Assembly: GCF_023167545.1 (NCBI RefSeq)
Contig: NZ_AP014647.1
Location: 682,001 to 746,000, forward strand
DNA length: 64,000 nucleotides
Direction of reading: 5' to 3'
Source of the DNA: Streptococcus constellatus subsp. constellatus
GTDB lineage: Bacteria; Bacillota; Bacilli; Lactobacillales; Streptococcaceae
Part shown: positions 9,653-21,919 of the stretch, piece after piece
How positions within the stretch are numbered: the first letter of the stretch is position 1
Layout of the letters: the number at the start of each line of letters is the position of its first letter
Notes under the pieces: generated by a model
The model's database searches: none
The model's input: only the letters and a program-made list of their open reading frames with translations
Told to the model about the DNA's origin: nothing
Translations under genes and position numbers: made by a program

Positions 9653-11887
9653 ATGATTACATCAAAATATGATTGGCAAATTGCTACAAATTTTTCAGAT
9701 GAGGACTTTATTAAAAAAGCTAAAAAACTGGGCTTGGAGACTTCGGTAGCTAATTTAGTCTACCAGAGAGGTATCCAGACAGAAGAAGCACTGCGAGACT
9801 TTCTAGAAGCTAGTTTAGACAAGCTACACAATCCTTATGAACTTCATGATATGGAGAAGGCGGTAGTACGCATTCGTCAAGCGATTGAAAATTATGAGCA
9901 GATCTTGATTTATGGCGATTATGATGCGGATGGCATGACTTCGGCTTCTATTGTTAAAGAAGCGTTAGAACAATTGGGAGCGGAGTGTCAAGTCTATTTA
10001 CCCAATCGATTTACAGATGGTTATGGACCTAATGCTAGTGTTTACAAGTATTTTATTGAAAATCAAGAAGTCTCACTCATTATTACAGTGGACAATGGTG
10101 TTGCAGGACATGAAGCAATTGAGTTAGCCCAGTCCATGGGAGTGGATGTCATCGTAACAGATCACCACTCTATGCCTGAGGAGCTGCCAAATGCCTATGC
10201 TATCGTCCATCCGGAACATAGCGGAGCAGATTACCCTTTCAAGCATCTGGCTGGCTGTGGGGTGGCTTTTAAGTTAGCGACTGCCCTTTTAGAGGAAGTG
10301 CAGATTGAGTTGTTGGATCTAGTCGCTATCGGCACTATTGCGGATATGGTCAGCTTGACAGGTGAGAATCGGATTTTGGTCAAATATGGCTTGTCTGTTT
10401 TGAAAAACACTCAGCGCATCGGCTTGCAAGAACTTTTCAAAATAGCAGGTATACAGTCTGACGAGCTGAACGAAGAAACAGTTGGTTTTCAAATAGCCCC
10501 TAGACTCAATGCTCTAGGTCGATTGGATGATCCCAATCCTGCTATTGAACTTCTGACCGGCTTTTATGAAGAAGAAGCGCGTGACATTGCCCTGATGATT
10601 AATCAGAAAAATGACGAGCGCAAGGAGATGGTGCAGCATATTTATGATGAAGCTAAGGTTATGATTGATCCTGAGAAGCCTGTTCAGGTTCTAGCTGGCA
10701 AGGGTTGGAATCCAGGTGTTTTGGGAATTGTAGCAGGGCGACTTTTAGAAGAGTTGCATCAGCCGATCATTGTGCTGAATATTGAAAATGGTTTAGCCAA
10801 AGGTAGTGCTCGCAGCATTGAAGCAGTTGATATTTTTGAAGCTCTAGATCCTCACCGAGAGTTATTTGTAGCTTTTGGTGGGCATGCAGGGGCAGCCGGC
10901 ATGACTCTTGACGTCAGTCGATTAGAAGAACTCAGTCAGGTTTTGGAGGCTTATATTGAAGATAATCAAGTTGATTTGTCAACTAAGAATGAACTCTTTT
11001 TGGATGAAGAATTAGCTTTGCCAGATCTGACGCTGGAAACTCTTAAAAACTTTGAAAAACTTGCTCCTTTTGGTATGGATAATAAAAAACCTGTTTTCTA
11101 TTTAAAAGATTTTAAAGTTGAAAATGCTCGTACCATGGGGGCAGGAAATGCGCACCTTAAGCTGAAAATTTCTCAGGCTAGCGCAGTTCTTGAAGTAGTG
11201 GCTTTTGGTCTAGGTGAGCTTGCGACAGAATTTTCTCAAACTAAAAATTTAGAGTTAGCAGTGACTCTGTCGGTCAACAAGTGGAATGGTCAGACTAGCC
11301 TCCAGCTTATGCTGATGGATGCGAGGGTCGATGGAATTCAGCTTTTTAATATCCGAGGTAAAAATGCTCGCTTACCTGAAAATGTTCCTATTTTACGTTT
11401 TTCAGGAGAAATTCCTGATTTGAAAAAGAGCAGAGCAGTTGTAGTGTATGACTTACCTGAGCACCTAAATCAGCTCAAAGCAATTATTCAACAGGGCAAT
11501 TTTGAAGCAATTTACTTTAAAAATGAGATTGTTCAGCCCTATTATTTGACAGGTTTCGGAACAAAAGAGCAGTTTGCTAAACTCTATAAAACGATTTATC
11601 AGTTTCCAGAGTTTGATATACGCTACAAATTGAAAGAACTAGCCGCTTATCTCAAAATTGATCCCATCCTACTCATTAAGATGATTCAAATTTTTGAAGA
11701 GTTAGGCTTTGTGACGATTCAAGATGGAGTTATGCAGGTAAATAAAAACGCAGAAAAAAAAGCTATTGAAAGTAGCCATATTTATCAGGAGCTTAAAATA
11801 ACTGTCAAGGAGCAGGAACTTATGGCTCTAGGAACGGTACAGGAAATTTATGATTATCTGATAGAAAAAGATGAATGTTCAAACTAG
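9653..11887 (+). CDS. recJ: Single-stranded-DNA-specific exonuclease RecJ
   Basis: 5'-3' single-strand exonuclease for recombination and mismatch repair. DHH-family motifs are present: DYDADGMTS from Asp89, DNG after IITV, DHH at 170-172, and the DHHA1 domain with FGGHAGAAGMTL. The OB-fold region and a C-terminal streptococcal extension (to 744 residues) follow, containing the LPENVPILRF region and a final helical segment. The metal ligands appear intact. It is transcribed from its own promoter and followed by a strong hairpin terminator. Confidence 0.95.
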   Translation: MITSKYDWQIATNFSDEDFIKKAKKLGLETSVANLVYQRGIQTEEALRDFLEASLDKLHNPYELHDMEKAVVRIRQAIENYEQILIYGDYDADGMTSASIVKEALEQLGAECQVYLPNRFTDGYGPNASVYKYFIENQEVSLIITVDNGVAGHEAIELAQSMGVDVIVTDHHSMPEELPNAYAIVHPEHSGADYPFKHLAGCGVAFKLATALLEEVQIELLDLVAIGTIADMVSLTGENRILVKYGLSVLKNTQRIGLQELFKIAGIQSDELNEETVGFQIAPRLNALGRLDDPNPAIELLTGFYEEEARDIALMINQKNDERKEMVQHIYDEAKVMIDPEKPVQVLAGKGWNPGVLGIVAGRLLEELHQPIIVLNIENGLAKGSARSIEAVDIFEALDPHRELFVAFGGHAGAAGMTLDVSRLEELSQVLEAYIEDNQVDLSTKNELFLDEELALPDLTLETLKNFEKLAPFGMDNKKPVFYLKDFKVENARTMGAGNAHLKLKISQASAVLEVVAFGLGELATEFSQTKNLELAVTLSVNKWNGQTSLQLMLMDARVDGIQLFNIRGKNARLPENVPILRFSGEIPDLKKSRAVVVYDLPEHLNQLKAIIQQGNFEAIYFKNEIVQPYYLTGFGTKEQFAKLYKTIYQFPEFDIRYKLKELAAYLKIDPILLIKMIQIFEELGFVTIQDGVMQVNKNAEKKAIESSHIYQELKITVKEQELMALGTVQEIYDYLIEKDECSN

Positions 11888-11968
11888 AAGTTAGATGAAC
11901 CATTTATTTTGGGGAGTTAGCCTTTGTAGTCAAGCTATGAAATGGGCTATGAAGTTTTGAGTAATGAA

Positions 11969-12006
11969 AAAGTCATGAGTAAGATGAACTCATGACTTTA
12001 TTTTTT
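11969..12006 (+). terminator. Strong terminator after recJ
   Basis: AAAGTCATGAGT (11969-11980) pairs perfectly with ACTCATGACTTT (11988-11999) across a 7-base loop, then a T run. It separates recJ from the convergent ABC operon. Confidence 0.92.
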
Positions 12007-12033
12007 GTGAGTATTGCTATTAGATGGTATTAT

Positions 12034-12828
12034 CTACTGTAAATTTACTTTATGTTTGAGGATATAATAAGTTCCAGCATAGTAGATCAGACCTAAAAGA
12101 AGAGATACGACTATCTCACCAAAACTACCTAAAGTATTAAGTGATGGGAAAGCCGAAACGCTCAAATTAGCAACGATAAGCAGAGAAAAATGAATTCCAA
12201 AATAAGTTAGAAAGGCTATTGCAGCGCGGTGATCTTGGAAGAGTTGACCGATAGAGATAGAAAGATAAATCAATAGGATATTTGGGATAAGGACTACAAG
12301 ATAGTATCCAAATGATTTCAGGGCTTCACCAATCATTTCCCAAAAGTGTTTACCAAGTAATCGAACAACTGTTTCAATTTCAGATTGTGTATGAAAAGCA
12401 GTTCCCACAATAAGGGTAATGATGAAAAAACTAAGAAATAATGCAATGGTACTAAGAATCGTCCATATAATAGCGCCGAGTAATTTTGAAAGGATAATTT
12501 GGTGTTCATTAACTGGTAAGGTGAGCGTTAGGTATCCTTCTCTTTCATAAACACTATTTTTAAAACGACGAATAATCAGAAAGAGTGTTGAAATTGCAAG
12601 TGCCACAAGGAGACCTGAGAAAATCAGCATTGTAAAACCGAAGAAAGTACTTGTCATACTCCCTGCTTCATTAGTAGAAGACTGCAAACGGTCGAAAAAG
12701 TTCCTTCCGTTTGCAAAATGTCTTAGCCAAAGTCCAATACTAATAGATAGAAAGAGTACGATTCCATATAATCCTAAATACCACTTATTTACATTTTTAA
12801 ATTCATATTTTAATAAATTCCAAAACAT
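12034..12828 (-). CDS. ABC transporter permease (YtrC/D-like)
   Basis: Integral membrane protein of 264 residues with about six hydrophobic segments, starting MFWNLLKYEFKNVNKWYLGL and including SGLLVALAISTLFLIIRRFK. The segment ending in YLTLTLPVNEHQIILSKLLG is typical of ABC-2-like permeases in GntR-controlled operons. It is last in a leftward operon GntR-ATPase-permease, 21 bases after the ATPase gene, with AAGGAGATTAACT before its start. Substrate is unknown; cell-envelope stress or peptide antibiotic export is common for this arrangement. Confidence 0.85.
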   Translation of the reverse strand: MFWNLLKYEFKNVNKWYLGLYGIVLFLSISIGLWLRHFANGRNFFDRLQSSTNEAGSMTSTFFGFTMLIFSGLLVALAISTLFLIIRRFKNSVYEREGYLTLTLPVNEHQIILSKLLGAIIWTILSTIALFLSFFIITLIVGTAFHTQSEIETVVRLLGKHFWEMIGEALKSFGYYLVVLIPNILLIYLSISIGQLFQDHRAAIAFLTYFGIHFSLLIVANLSVSAFPSLNTLGSFGEIVVSLLLGLIYYAGTYYILKHKVNLQ

Positions 12829-12849
12829 AGTTAATCTCCTTCATTTATC

Positions 12850-13545
12850 TTAAGCTTTAAATTCTTGTCGGAAGAGTTGGTCAATGGATCCACCAGACTC
12901 ATAACGAATATCATCTACATTGCCTTGCCGAACGACCTTGCCATTATCAATAAAGATAATTTCATCTAAGATTGGTTCAATATCTGAAATCAAATGTGTT
13001 GAAATGAGAACAGAAGCACTAGGTGAATAATTGTTGATAATCGTTTGTAAAATGTAGTCTCGTGCTGCTGGATCAACTCCTCCAATTGGTTCATCAAGAA
13101 CATAAAGTTTGGCTTGGCGGCTCATGACCAAAATCAACTGAACTTTTTCTTTGTTTCCTTTAGATAATTTTTTGAATGCTAGATTTTCGTCAATGTGAAG
13201 ATCTTGTAACAAGGCTTGAGCACGCTCCATCTCAAAATCTGCATAGAAAGATTGAAAGTACTGCAAAGCATCTTTGACTTTCATTTTTTCATTCAGGTAG
13301 GTCGTATCTGGTAAATAAGATACGATTTTTTTGGTTTCTGGTGACGGTTGAAGCCCATTGATGAGAACTTTCCCATCATTTGGCTGGAGCAAACCATTGA
13401 TAAGTTTAATTATAGTTGTCTTTCCAGAGCCATTTGGACCGAGCAAGCCGATAATTTTTCCAGCTTCGATTTCAAAATTGATGTGTTCTAAAGCAAGTGT
13501 GCTGCCGTAGGATTTTGAGACATTTTCAAATGCAAGTAAGATCAT
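12850..13545 (-). CDS. ABC transporter ATP-binding protein (GntR-linked)
   Basis: ATPase of 231 residues. Walker A is GPNGSGKTT, the signature is LSKGNKEKVQ (the SGG of the standard signature replaced by SKG, as in YtrB-like ATPases), Walker B is LYVLDEPIGGVDP and the switch His is in STHLISD. It lies 3 bases after the GntR gene, so the regulator and transporter are co-expressed. It energises the permease encoded next. Confidence 0.92.
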   Translation of the reverse strand: MILLAFENVSKSYGSTLALEHINFEIEAGKIIGLLGPNGSGKTTIIKLINGLLQPNDGKVLINGLQPSPETKKIVSYLPDTTYLNEKMKVKDALQYFQSFYADFEMERAQALLQDLHIDENLAFKKLSKGNKEKVQLILVMSRQAKLYVLDEPIGGVDPAARDYILQTIINNYSPSASVLISTHLISDIEPILDEIIFIDNGKVVRQGNVDDIRYESGGSIDQLFRQEFKA

Positions 13546-13548
13546 TTC

Positions 13549-13914
13549 CTAAACTCCTTTTATATAATCTTCAACAATTGTTGGTAATTCTTCTTTCTGA
13601 TAACCAAAATGAATCATACCATTTACAAATTTTTCCACTTCCTCCTTAGAAAGTTTTTGTCTGGTTTTTAAAATCAAGTCATGATTATCAGTGACAAAAC
13701 GTCCTGCTGTGCGTTGAGAATAGACAAAACCATCTTTTTCCAAGTCAGATAAAGCTCGTTGGATAGTATTTGGATTCACACCGGCTTCTGCAGCTAATTC
13801 TCTAACGGTAGGTAATTTCTCACCAGCTTGTAGCTGGTTGGAGATGATTTGCAATTTAATCTTATCCATAATCTGTAAATAAATGGGAAGATTGTTATCA
13901 AAAGTCCAACTCAT
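13549..13914 (-). CDS. GntR family regulator, YtrA subfamily
   Basis: A 121-residue regulator of the short YtrA subfamily. The winged helix-turn-helix occupies residues 10-75 (PIYLQIMDKIKLQI, then LPTVRELAAEAGVNPNTIQRA), followed by a short dimerisation helix without a large ligand domain. It is the first gene of the leftward ABC operon and starts after AAAAGGAGAAATC. Members of this family repress their own operon and respond to cell-wall antibiotics in some species. A perfect palindrome over the promoter is the probable operator. Confidence 0.92.
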   Translation of the reverse strand: MSWTFDNNLPIYLQIMDKIKLQIISNQLQAGEKLPTVRELAAEAGVNPNTIQRALSDLEKDGFVYSQRTAGRFVTDNHDLILKTRQKLSKEEVEKFVNGMIHFGYQKEELPTIVEDYIKGV

Positions 13915-13947
13915 GATTTCTCCTTTTTGTATCTTTGTACTAATTAA

Positions 13948-13976
13948 ACAATACAGTATTTTTGAAAAAATAGCAA
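13948..13976 (-). promoter_or_regulatory. Promoter and palindromic operator of the GntR/ABC operon
   Basis: On the minus strand TTGCTA (13971-13976) and TATTGT (13948-13953) are 17 bases apart. The palindrome AATACAGTATT (13950-13960) overlaps the -10, where a GntR dimer would block RNA polymerase. A related half-like sequence TTCTGTATT lies at 13992-14000. Confidence 0.7.
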
Positions 13977-14030
13977 GTTTTTAGAAAAAAATTCTGTATT
14001 TTTTCTTCAGCAAGCAAAATAGAAATTTAG

Positions 14031-14036
14031 TATAAT
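14031..14036 (+). promoter_or_regulatory. -10 element for dnaE
   Basis: TATAAT 30 bases before the dnaE GTG; no good -35 at 17 bases. Confidence 0.5.
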
Positions 14037-14065
14037 AGAAAAGAGAAGAAACAAAGGAGAATGCC

Positions 14066-18260
<4,195 letters not shown>

Positions 18261-18319
18261 TTTTAATTTGTTATTCTGGTCATAAAGACCATTTAAATAA
18301 AAAGGAGTGTTCATATATC

Positions 18320-19822
18320 ATGAATAAACGTGTAAAAATCGTTGCAACTTTAGGTCCTGCGGTAGAAATCCGTGGTGGTAAAAGATTTGGTGAAGATGGC
18401 TATTGGAGCGAAAAATTAGATGTTGAAGCATCGGCTCAAAATATTGCAAAATTAATCCAAGCTGGTGCAAATACATTCCGTTTCAACTTCTCGCATGGTG
18501 ATCATGCAGAACAAGGTGATCGTATGGCTACTGTGCACCGTGCAGAAGAAATTGCTGGTCAAAAAGTTGGTTATCTTCTTGATACAAAAGGACCTGAAAT
18601 TCGTACAGAATTATTTGAAGGTGACGCTAAAGAATACTCTTACAAAACGGGTGAACAAATCCGTGTTGCAACGAAACAAGGTATCAAATCAACTCGCGAA
18701 GTTATTGCTTTGAATGTAGCAGGTGCACTTGACATCTTTGATGACGTTGAAGTTGGAAAACAAGTTCTTGTTGATGATGGTAAACTTGGTCTGCGCGTTA
18801 TTGCAAAAGATCCTGTTACACGTGAATTTGAAGTAGAGGTTGAAAATGATGGAATTATCGCAAAACAAAAAGGTGTGAATATTCCAAATACAAAAATTCC
18901 TTTCCCAGCGCTTGCTGAACGCGACAATGATGATATTCGTTTCGGTTTGGAACAAGGAATCAACTTTATCGCTATTTCATTCGTACGTACTGCAAAAGAT
19001 GTTAATGAAGTTCGTGCAATCTGTGAAGAAACTGGTAATGGACATGTGAAATTGTTCGCTAAAATCGAAAACCAACAAGGTATTGAAAACTTGGATGAAA
19101 TCCTTGAAGTAGCTGATGGTATCATGATTGCTCGTGGTGACATGGGTATTGAAGTTCCATTTGAAATGGTTCCAGTTTACCAAAAAATGATTATCACAAA
19201 AGTCAATGCAGCTGGTAAAATTGCGATTACCGCAACAAACATGCTTGAAACAATGACTGAAAAACCGCGTGCTACTCGTTCAGAAGTATCAGACGTGTTT
19301 AACGCTGTTATTGACGGAACAGATGCAACAATGCTTTCAGGTGAATCTGCAAATGGTAAATACCCACTTGAATCTGTAACAACTATGGCTACAATTGATA
19401 AAAACGCTCAAACTCTATTGAATGAATATGGACGTTTGTCATCAGTTGACTATGCTCGTAGTTCTAAAACAGAAGTTGTTGCTTCAGCAGTGAAAGATGC
19501 TACAAACTCAATGGATATTAAATTGGTCGTTACAATCACTGAAACAGGTAACACTGCACGATTGATTTCTAAATATCGTCCTGACGCTGATATCTTAGCA
19601 GTAACATTTGATGAATTGACACAACGCTCATTGATGTTAAACTGGGGTGTTATTCCAGTTGTAACTGAAAAACCTGCTTCTACTGACGACATGTTTGAAG
19701 TTGCAGAAAAAGTTGCTCTTTCAACAGGATTAGTAGAATCAGGTGACAACATTGTGATTGTAGCCGGTGTCCCAGTTGGAACTGGTGGAACAAACACTAT
19801 GCGTATCCGCACAGTTCGTTAA
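18320..19822 (+). CDS. pyk: Pyruvate kinase
   Basis: Final ATP-yielding step of glycolysis. The N-terminus KRVKIVATLGPAVE is followed by substrate motifs TFRFNFSHGDH, LLDTKGPEIRTE and the pyruvate kinase signature IENQQGIENLDEIL with FAKIENQ carrying the catalytic lysine; MIARGDMGIE binds magnesium. The C-terminal effector domain ends TGGTNTMRIRTVR. At 500 residues it lacks the extra PEP-utiliser-like domain of Bacillus enzymes, as expected for streptococci. AAAGGAG precedes the ATG. A strong terminator follows. Confidence 0.97.
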   Translation: MNKRVKIVATLGPAVEIRGGKRFGEDGYWSEKLDVEASAQNIAKLIQAGANTFRFNFSHGDHAEQGDRMATVHRAEEIAGQKVGYLLDTKGPEIRTELFEGDAKEYSYKTGEQIRVATKQGIKSTREVIALNVAGALDIFDDVEVGKQVLVDDGKLGLRVIAKDPVTREFEVEVENDGIIAKQKGVNIPNTKIPFPALAERDNDDIRFGLEQGINFIAISFVRTAKDVNEVRAICEETGNGHVKLFAKIENQQGIENLDEILEVADGIMIARGDMGIEVPFEMVPVYQKMIITKVNAAGKIAITATNMLETMTEKPRATRSEVSDVFNAVIDGTDATMLSGESANGKYPLESVTTMATIDKNAQTLLNEYGRLSSVDYARSSKTEVVASAVKDATNSMDIKLVVTITETGNTARLISKYRPDADILAVTFDELTQRSLMLNWGVIPVVTEKPASTDDMFEVAEKVALSTGLVESGDNIVIVAGVPVGTGGTNTMRIRTVR

Positions 19823-19846
19823 TTTGTATTACTAAAAGAAAAGAAG

Positions 19847-19889
19847 CTTATCAATCAACGTTTTTCTAGCTTGATTGGTAGGTTTTTTT
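19847..19889 (+). terminator. Terminator after pyk
   Basis: CTTATCAATCAA (19847-19858) pairs with TTGATTGGTAGG (19871-19882) with two G-U pairs, then seven T. Confidence 0.9.
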
Positions 19890-19952
19890 AGTTGCAGATA
19901 AAAATAGGAATAGCAATTTACTTTTTCCGCCTTTGTTTATTTTCTGAAAACA

Positions 19953-19961
19953 TGATATAAT
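19953..19961 (+). promoter_or_regulatory. Extended -10 promoter for the signal-peptidase-like gene
   Basis: TGATATAAT, 22 bases before the ATG; AAGAGGAGAGAGA forms the ribosome site. Confidence 0.6.
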
Positions 19962-19983
19962 AAATAAAAGAAGAGGAGAGAGA

Positions 19984-20541
19984 ATGGTAAAAAGAGATTT
20001 AATTAGGAACATTATTATTTTATCCGTCATTGTAATAATTATCGCTTGTTTGCGAATTTTTATTTTTACACCATATGGCATTACCGCAAAAGATGCGAAT
20101 CATTTTTTGAAAGACAGAGATATTGTTATTGCCAATAAGAACAAAAAAATCAAAAGAGATGATTTTGTATTGTATGAGGTGGATGGAAAAGAATATGTCG
20201 GACGTGTCGTTGGTTTAGGAAATGACTCTGTCGTTTATATGGATGATGTACTGTACTTAAATAATAAAATTAAGTCAGAAGATTATTTAACGAAAGATAA
20301 GGAAAAATATTTAGCGAAGGCTACTAATACAGGCTATTTCACTCATGACTTTACTATTCAGACATTAACAAAATCAAATACAAATATAATTCCAGCAAAA
20401 TCTTATTTGATCTTAAATGATAATCGACAAAATATGGAAGATAGTCGGAAATTTGGTTTGATTGCAGAGAAACAAATTAAGGGAGTTATCTCTTTTAGAG
20501 TGCTCCCCTTGGATCAATTTGGTTTTATTAAAATGAAGTAG
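19984..20541 (+). CDS. Signal peptidase I-like protein lacking the catalytic dyad
   Basis: A 185-residue membrane-anchored protein with the type I signal peptidase layout: one N-terminal helix (IIILSVIVIIIACLRIFIF), then TPYGI, where active enzymes have a Ser-Met-x-Pro motif. Here that place reads TAKDANHFL, with no serine. The box that holds the general-base lysine (normally KRVIG) reads GKEYVGRVVGLGND, so glycine replaces lysine. The last conserved box survives as LNDNRQNMEDSRKFG. The fold is therefore kept but peptidase activity is not expected. Genes at this position after pyk in related streptococci are often annotated as lepB; the residues argue for a pseudoenzyme or chaperone-like role. 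Confidence 0.8.
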   Translation: MVKRDLIRNIIILSVIVIIIACLRIFIFTPYGITAKDANHFLKDRDIVIANKNKKIKRDDFVLYEVDGKEYVGRVVGLGNDSVVYMDDVLYLNNKIKSEDYLTKDKEKYLAKATNTGYFTHDFTIQTLTKSNTNIIPAKSYLILNDNRQNMEDSRKFGLIAEKQIKGVISFRVLPLDQFGFIKMK

Positions 20542-20553
20542 CATTAAGTGTTA

Positions 20554-20594
20554 AAAAAGCGAAACTGAAAATTTATATTTCAGTTTCGCTTTTT
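20554..20594. terminator. Bidirectional terminator between convergent genes
   Basis: AAAAAGCGAAACTGAAA (20554-20570) pairs with TTTCAGTTTCGCTTTTT (20578-20594). The stop codon of the leftward transporter gene lies in the loop. Confidence 0.9.
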
Positions 20595-21769
20595 CGTGTT
20601 TCCTGATGAAAAACATTTTGCCATGTTTCGTGACGACGCCAAAGGCTGGTATGGATAATTCCATCTTCTTCATAACAAATGAGTTTGGTTTTTTGGCTAA
20701 TAGAAGTTAAATGGAAATTTTTAATAGGAGATTGCTTTCCTTTTTCGGTTTGAAATTCTTTTTTGTTCATTTGGTAGCCATCTTGGGAAATGTAAACAAA
20801 TTCAGGAGCTAGTAAGTCCTCTAATTGGCTTCCCTGCTCGACTAATTGTTCTCTCATAAATAATTTTCGATAAACATTGTCCAAAATTTCATCCTCTGGG
20901 ATAGGTGCGGGCTCAATGTGAATGTCAATATCAAAAACTCCAAATTGATCTTTGAGCATAAATTCAACTTGATCGGCAATTTCATGGCTTTCATAGACAG
21001 ATAAGTCGGGATTCATTTCTAAAATGAGGTCAAGATAGATGTTACTACCATAAGTACGACCTCTTTGAGATTTAACACGGGAAATTTTAGGAATTTCTAA
21101 AATGGCTTCTTTGTATTCTTTTAAAAGATTTTCATCAAAACCGTCTGATAGACTAAAAGAGGATTCCATAAAAATTTCGTAAGCCGTTTTAAGAATGAAA
21201 AAGGTGATAATGATAGCAACAAGTTTATCCACAATCGGGAAATTTAAGGCACTTGCGATGATTGCAATCGTTGTACCAAGAGAAGTGATAGCATCAGATA
21301 AATTGTCTTTGGCAGCAGCATCAAGCGCTTTAGAATGTGCTTTTTTTGCTAAGGATTTATTATAAAAGTAAACACCAGTCATAATCAAAGCGGAGACCAT
21401 TCCAACTAAAGCACCCAAAGGATCAATGATTGTTTCTTGGCGAGAGATAATTTTTTGAACGGTATCAATCAGAACATCAAAGCCAACAAAAAACATGATA
21501 AGAGAAGTGACAAGACTAGCCAAGTCTTCAATTTTCCAGTGACCAAATTTGTGATCCGTGTCAGCCGGTTTGCGTGCCATACGAAGCCCTATCAAAACGG
21601 CAATATTAGCCACAATATCTGAAACATTGTTAAAACCATCGGCTGTCAAACTGGAGGATTGTAAGGTAGAGCCAGCAATAATTTTAGCAATTGATAAGAT
21701 GATGTAGGTTACAATAGCTAAAATAGCACCGCGCTCTGCGAGTTTAAGATTTTTTGCTGGATTATTCAT
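20573..21769 (-). CDS. Cation diffusion facilitator with C-terminal NTF2-like domain
   Basis: Divalent metal efflux protein of the CDF family, 398 residues. The metal motif is SLTADGFNNVSDI in helix 2 and the second site AAAKDNLSDAITSLG in helix 5; six hydrophobic helices span residues 14-200. A cytoplasmic CDF domain (MNPDLSVYESHEIADQVE) follows. Residues from about 305 on (LEDLLAPEFVYISQDGYQMN to LWRRHETWQNVFHQE) look like a SnoaL/DUF4440 NTF2-like domain, which ordinary CDF proteins lack. The start at 21769 is chosen for GAAAGGAAAACTC before ATG. The metal is not predictable. Confidence 0.88.
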   Translation of the reverse strand: MNNPAKNLKLAERGAILAIVTYIILSIAKIIAGSTLQSSSLTADGFNNVSDIVANIAVLIGLRMARKPADTDHKFGHWKIEDLASLVTSLIMFFVGFDVLIDTVQKIISRQETIIDPLGALVGMVSALIMTGVYFYNKSLAKKAHSKALDAAAKDNLSDAITSLGTTIAIIASALNFPIVDKLVAIIITFFILKTAYEIFMESSFSLSDGFDENLLKEYKEAILEIPKISRVKSQRGRTYGSNIYLDLILEMNPDLSVYESHEIADQVEFMLKDQFGVFDIDIHIEPAPIPEDEILDNVYRKLFMREQLVEQGSQLEDLLAPEFVYISQDGYQMNKKEFQTEKGKQSPIKNFHLTSISQKTKLICYEEDGIIHTSLWRRHETWQNVFHQETRKSETEI

Positions 21770-21791
21770 GAGTTTTCCTTTCAGAAAGTTT

Positions 21792-21820
21792 ATTATAACG
21801 CTTTTTACGTGATTTTTCAA
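21792..21820 (-). promoter_or_regulatory. Sigma-A promoter for the CDF transporter
   Basis: Minus-strand TTGAAA (21815-21820) and TATAAT (21792-21797) with a 17-base spacer. Confidence 0.8.
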
Positions 21821-21880
21821 ACTTTTATAGGACGAAATGTGTGAAGACTTCTCTTTCTAGTTTAGCTTATGAGTTATTTT

Positions 21881-21889
21881 TGTTATAAT
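21881..21889 (+). promoter_or_regulatory. Extended -10 promoter for pcrA
   Basis: TGTTATAAT. Its position rules out any pcrA start before 21890 and supports the ATG at 21920. Confidence 0.7.
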
Positions 21890-21919
21890 AGAACCATTGA
21901 CTTTGAAAGAGGAAAAAAG

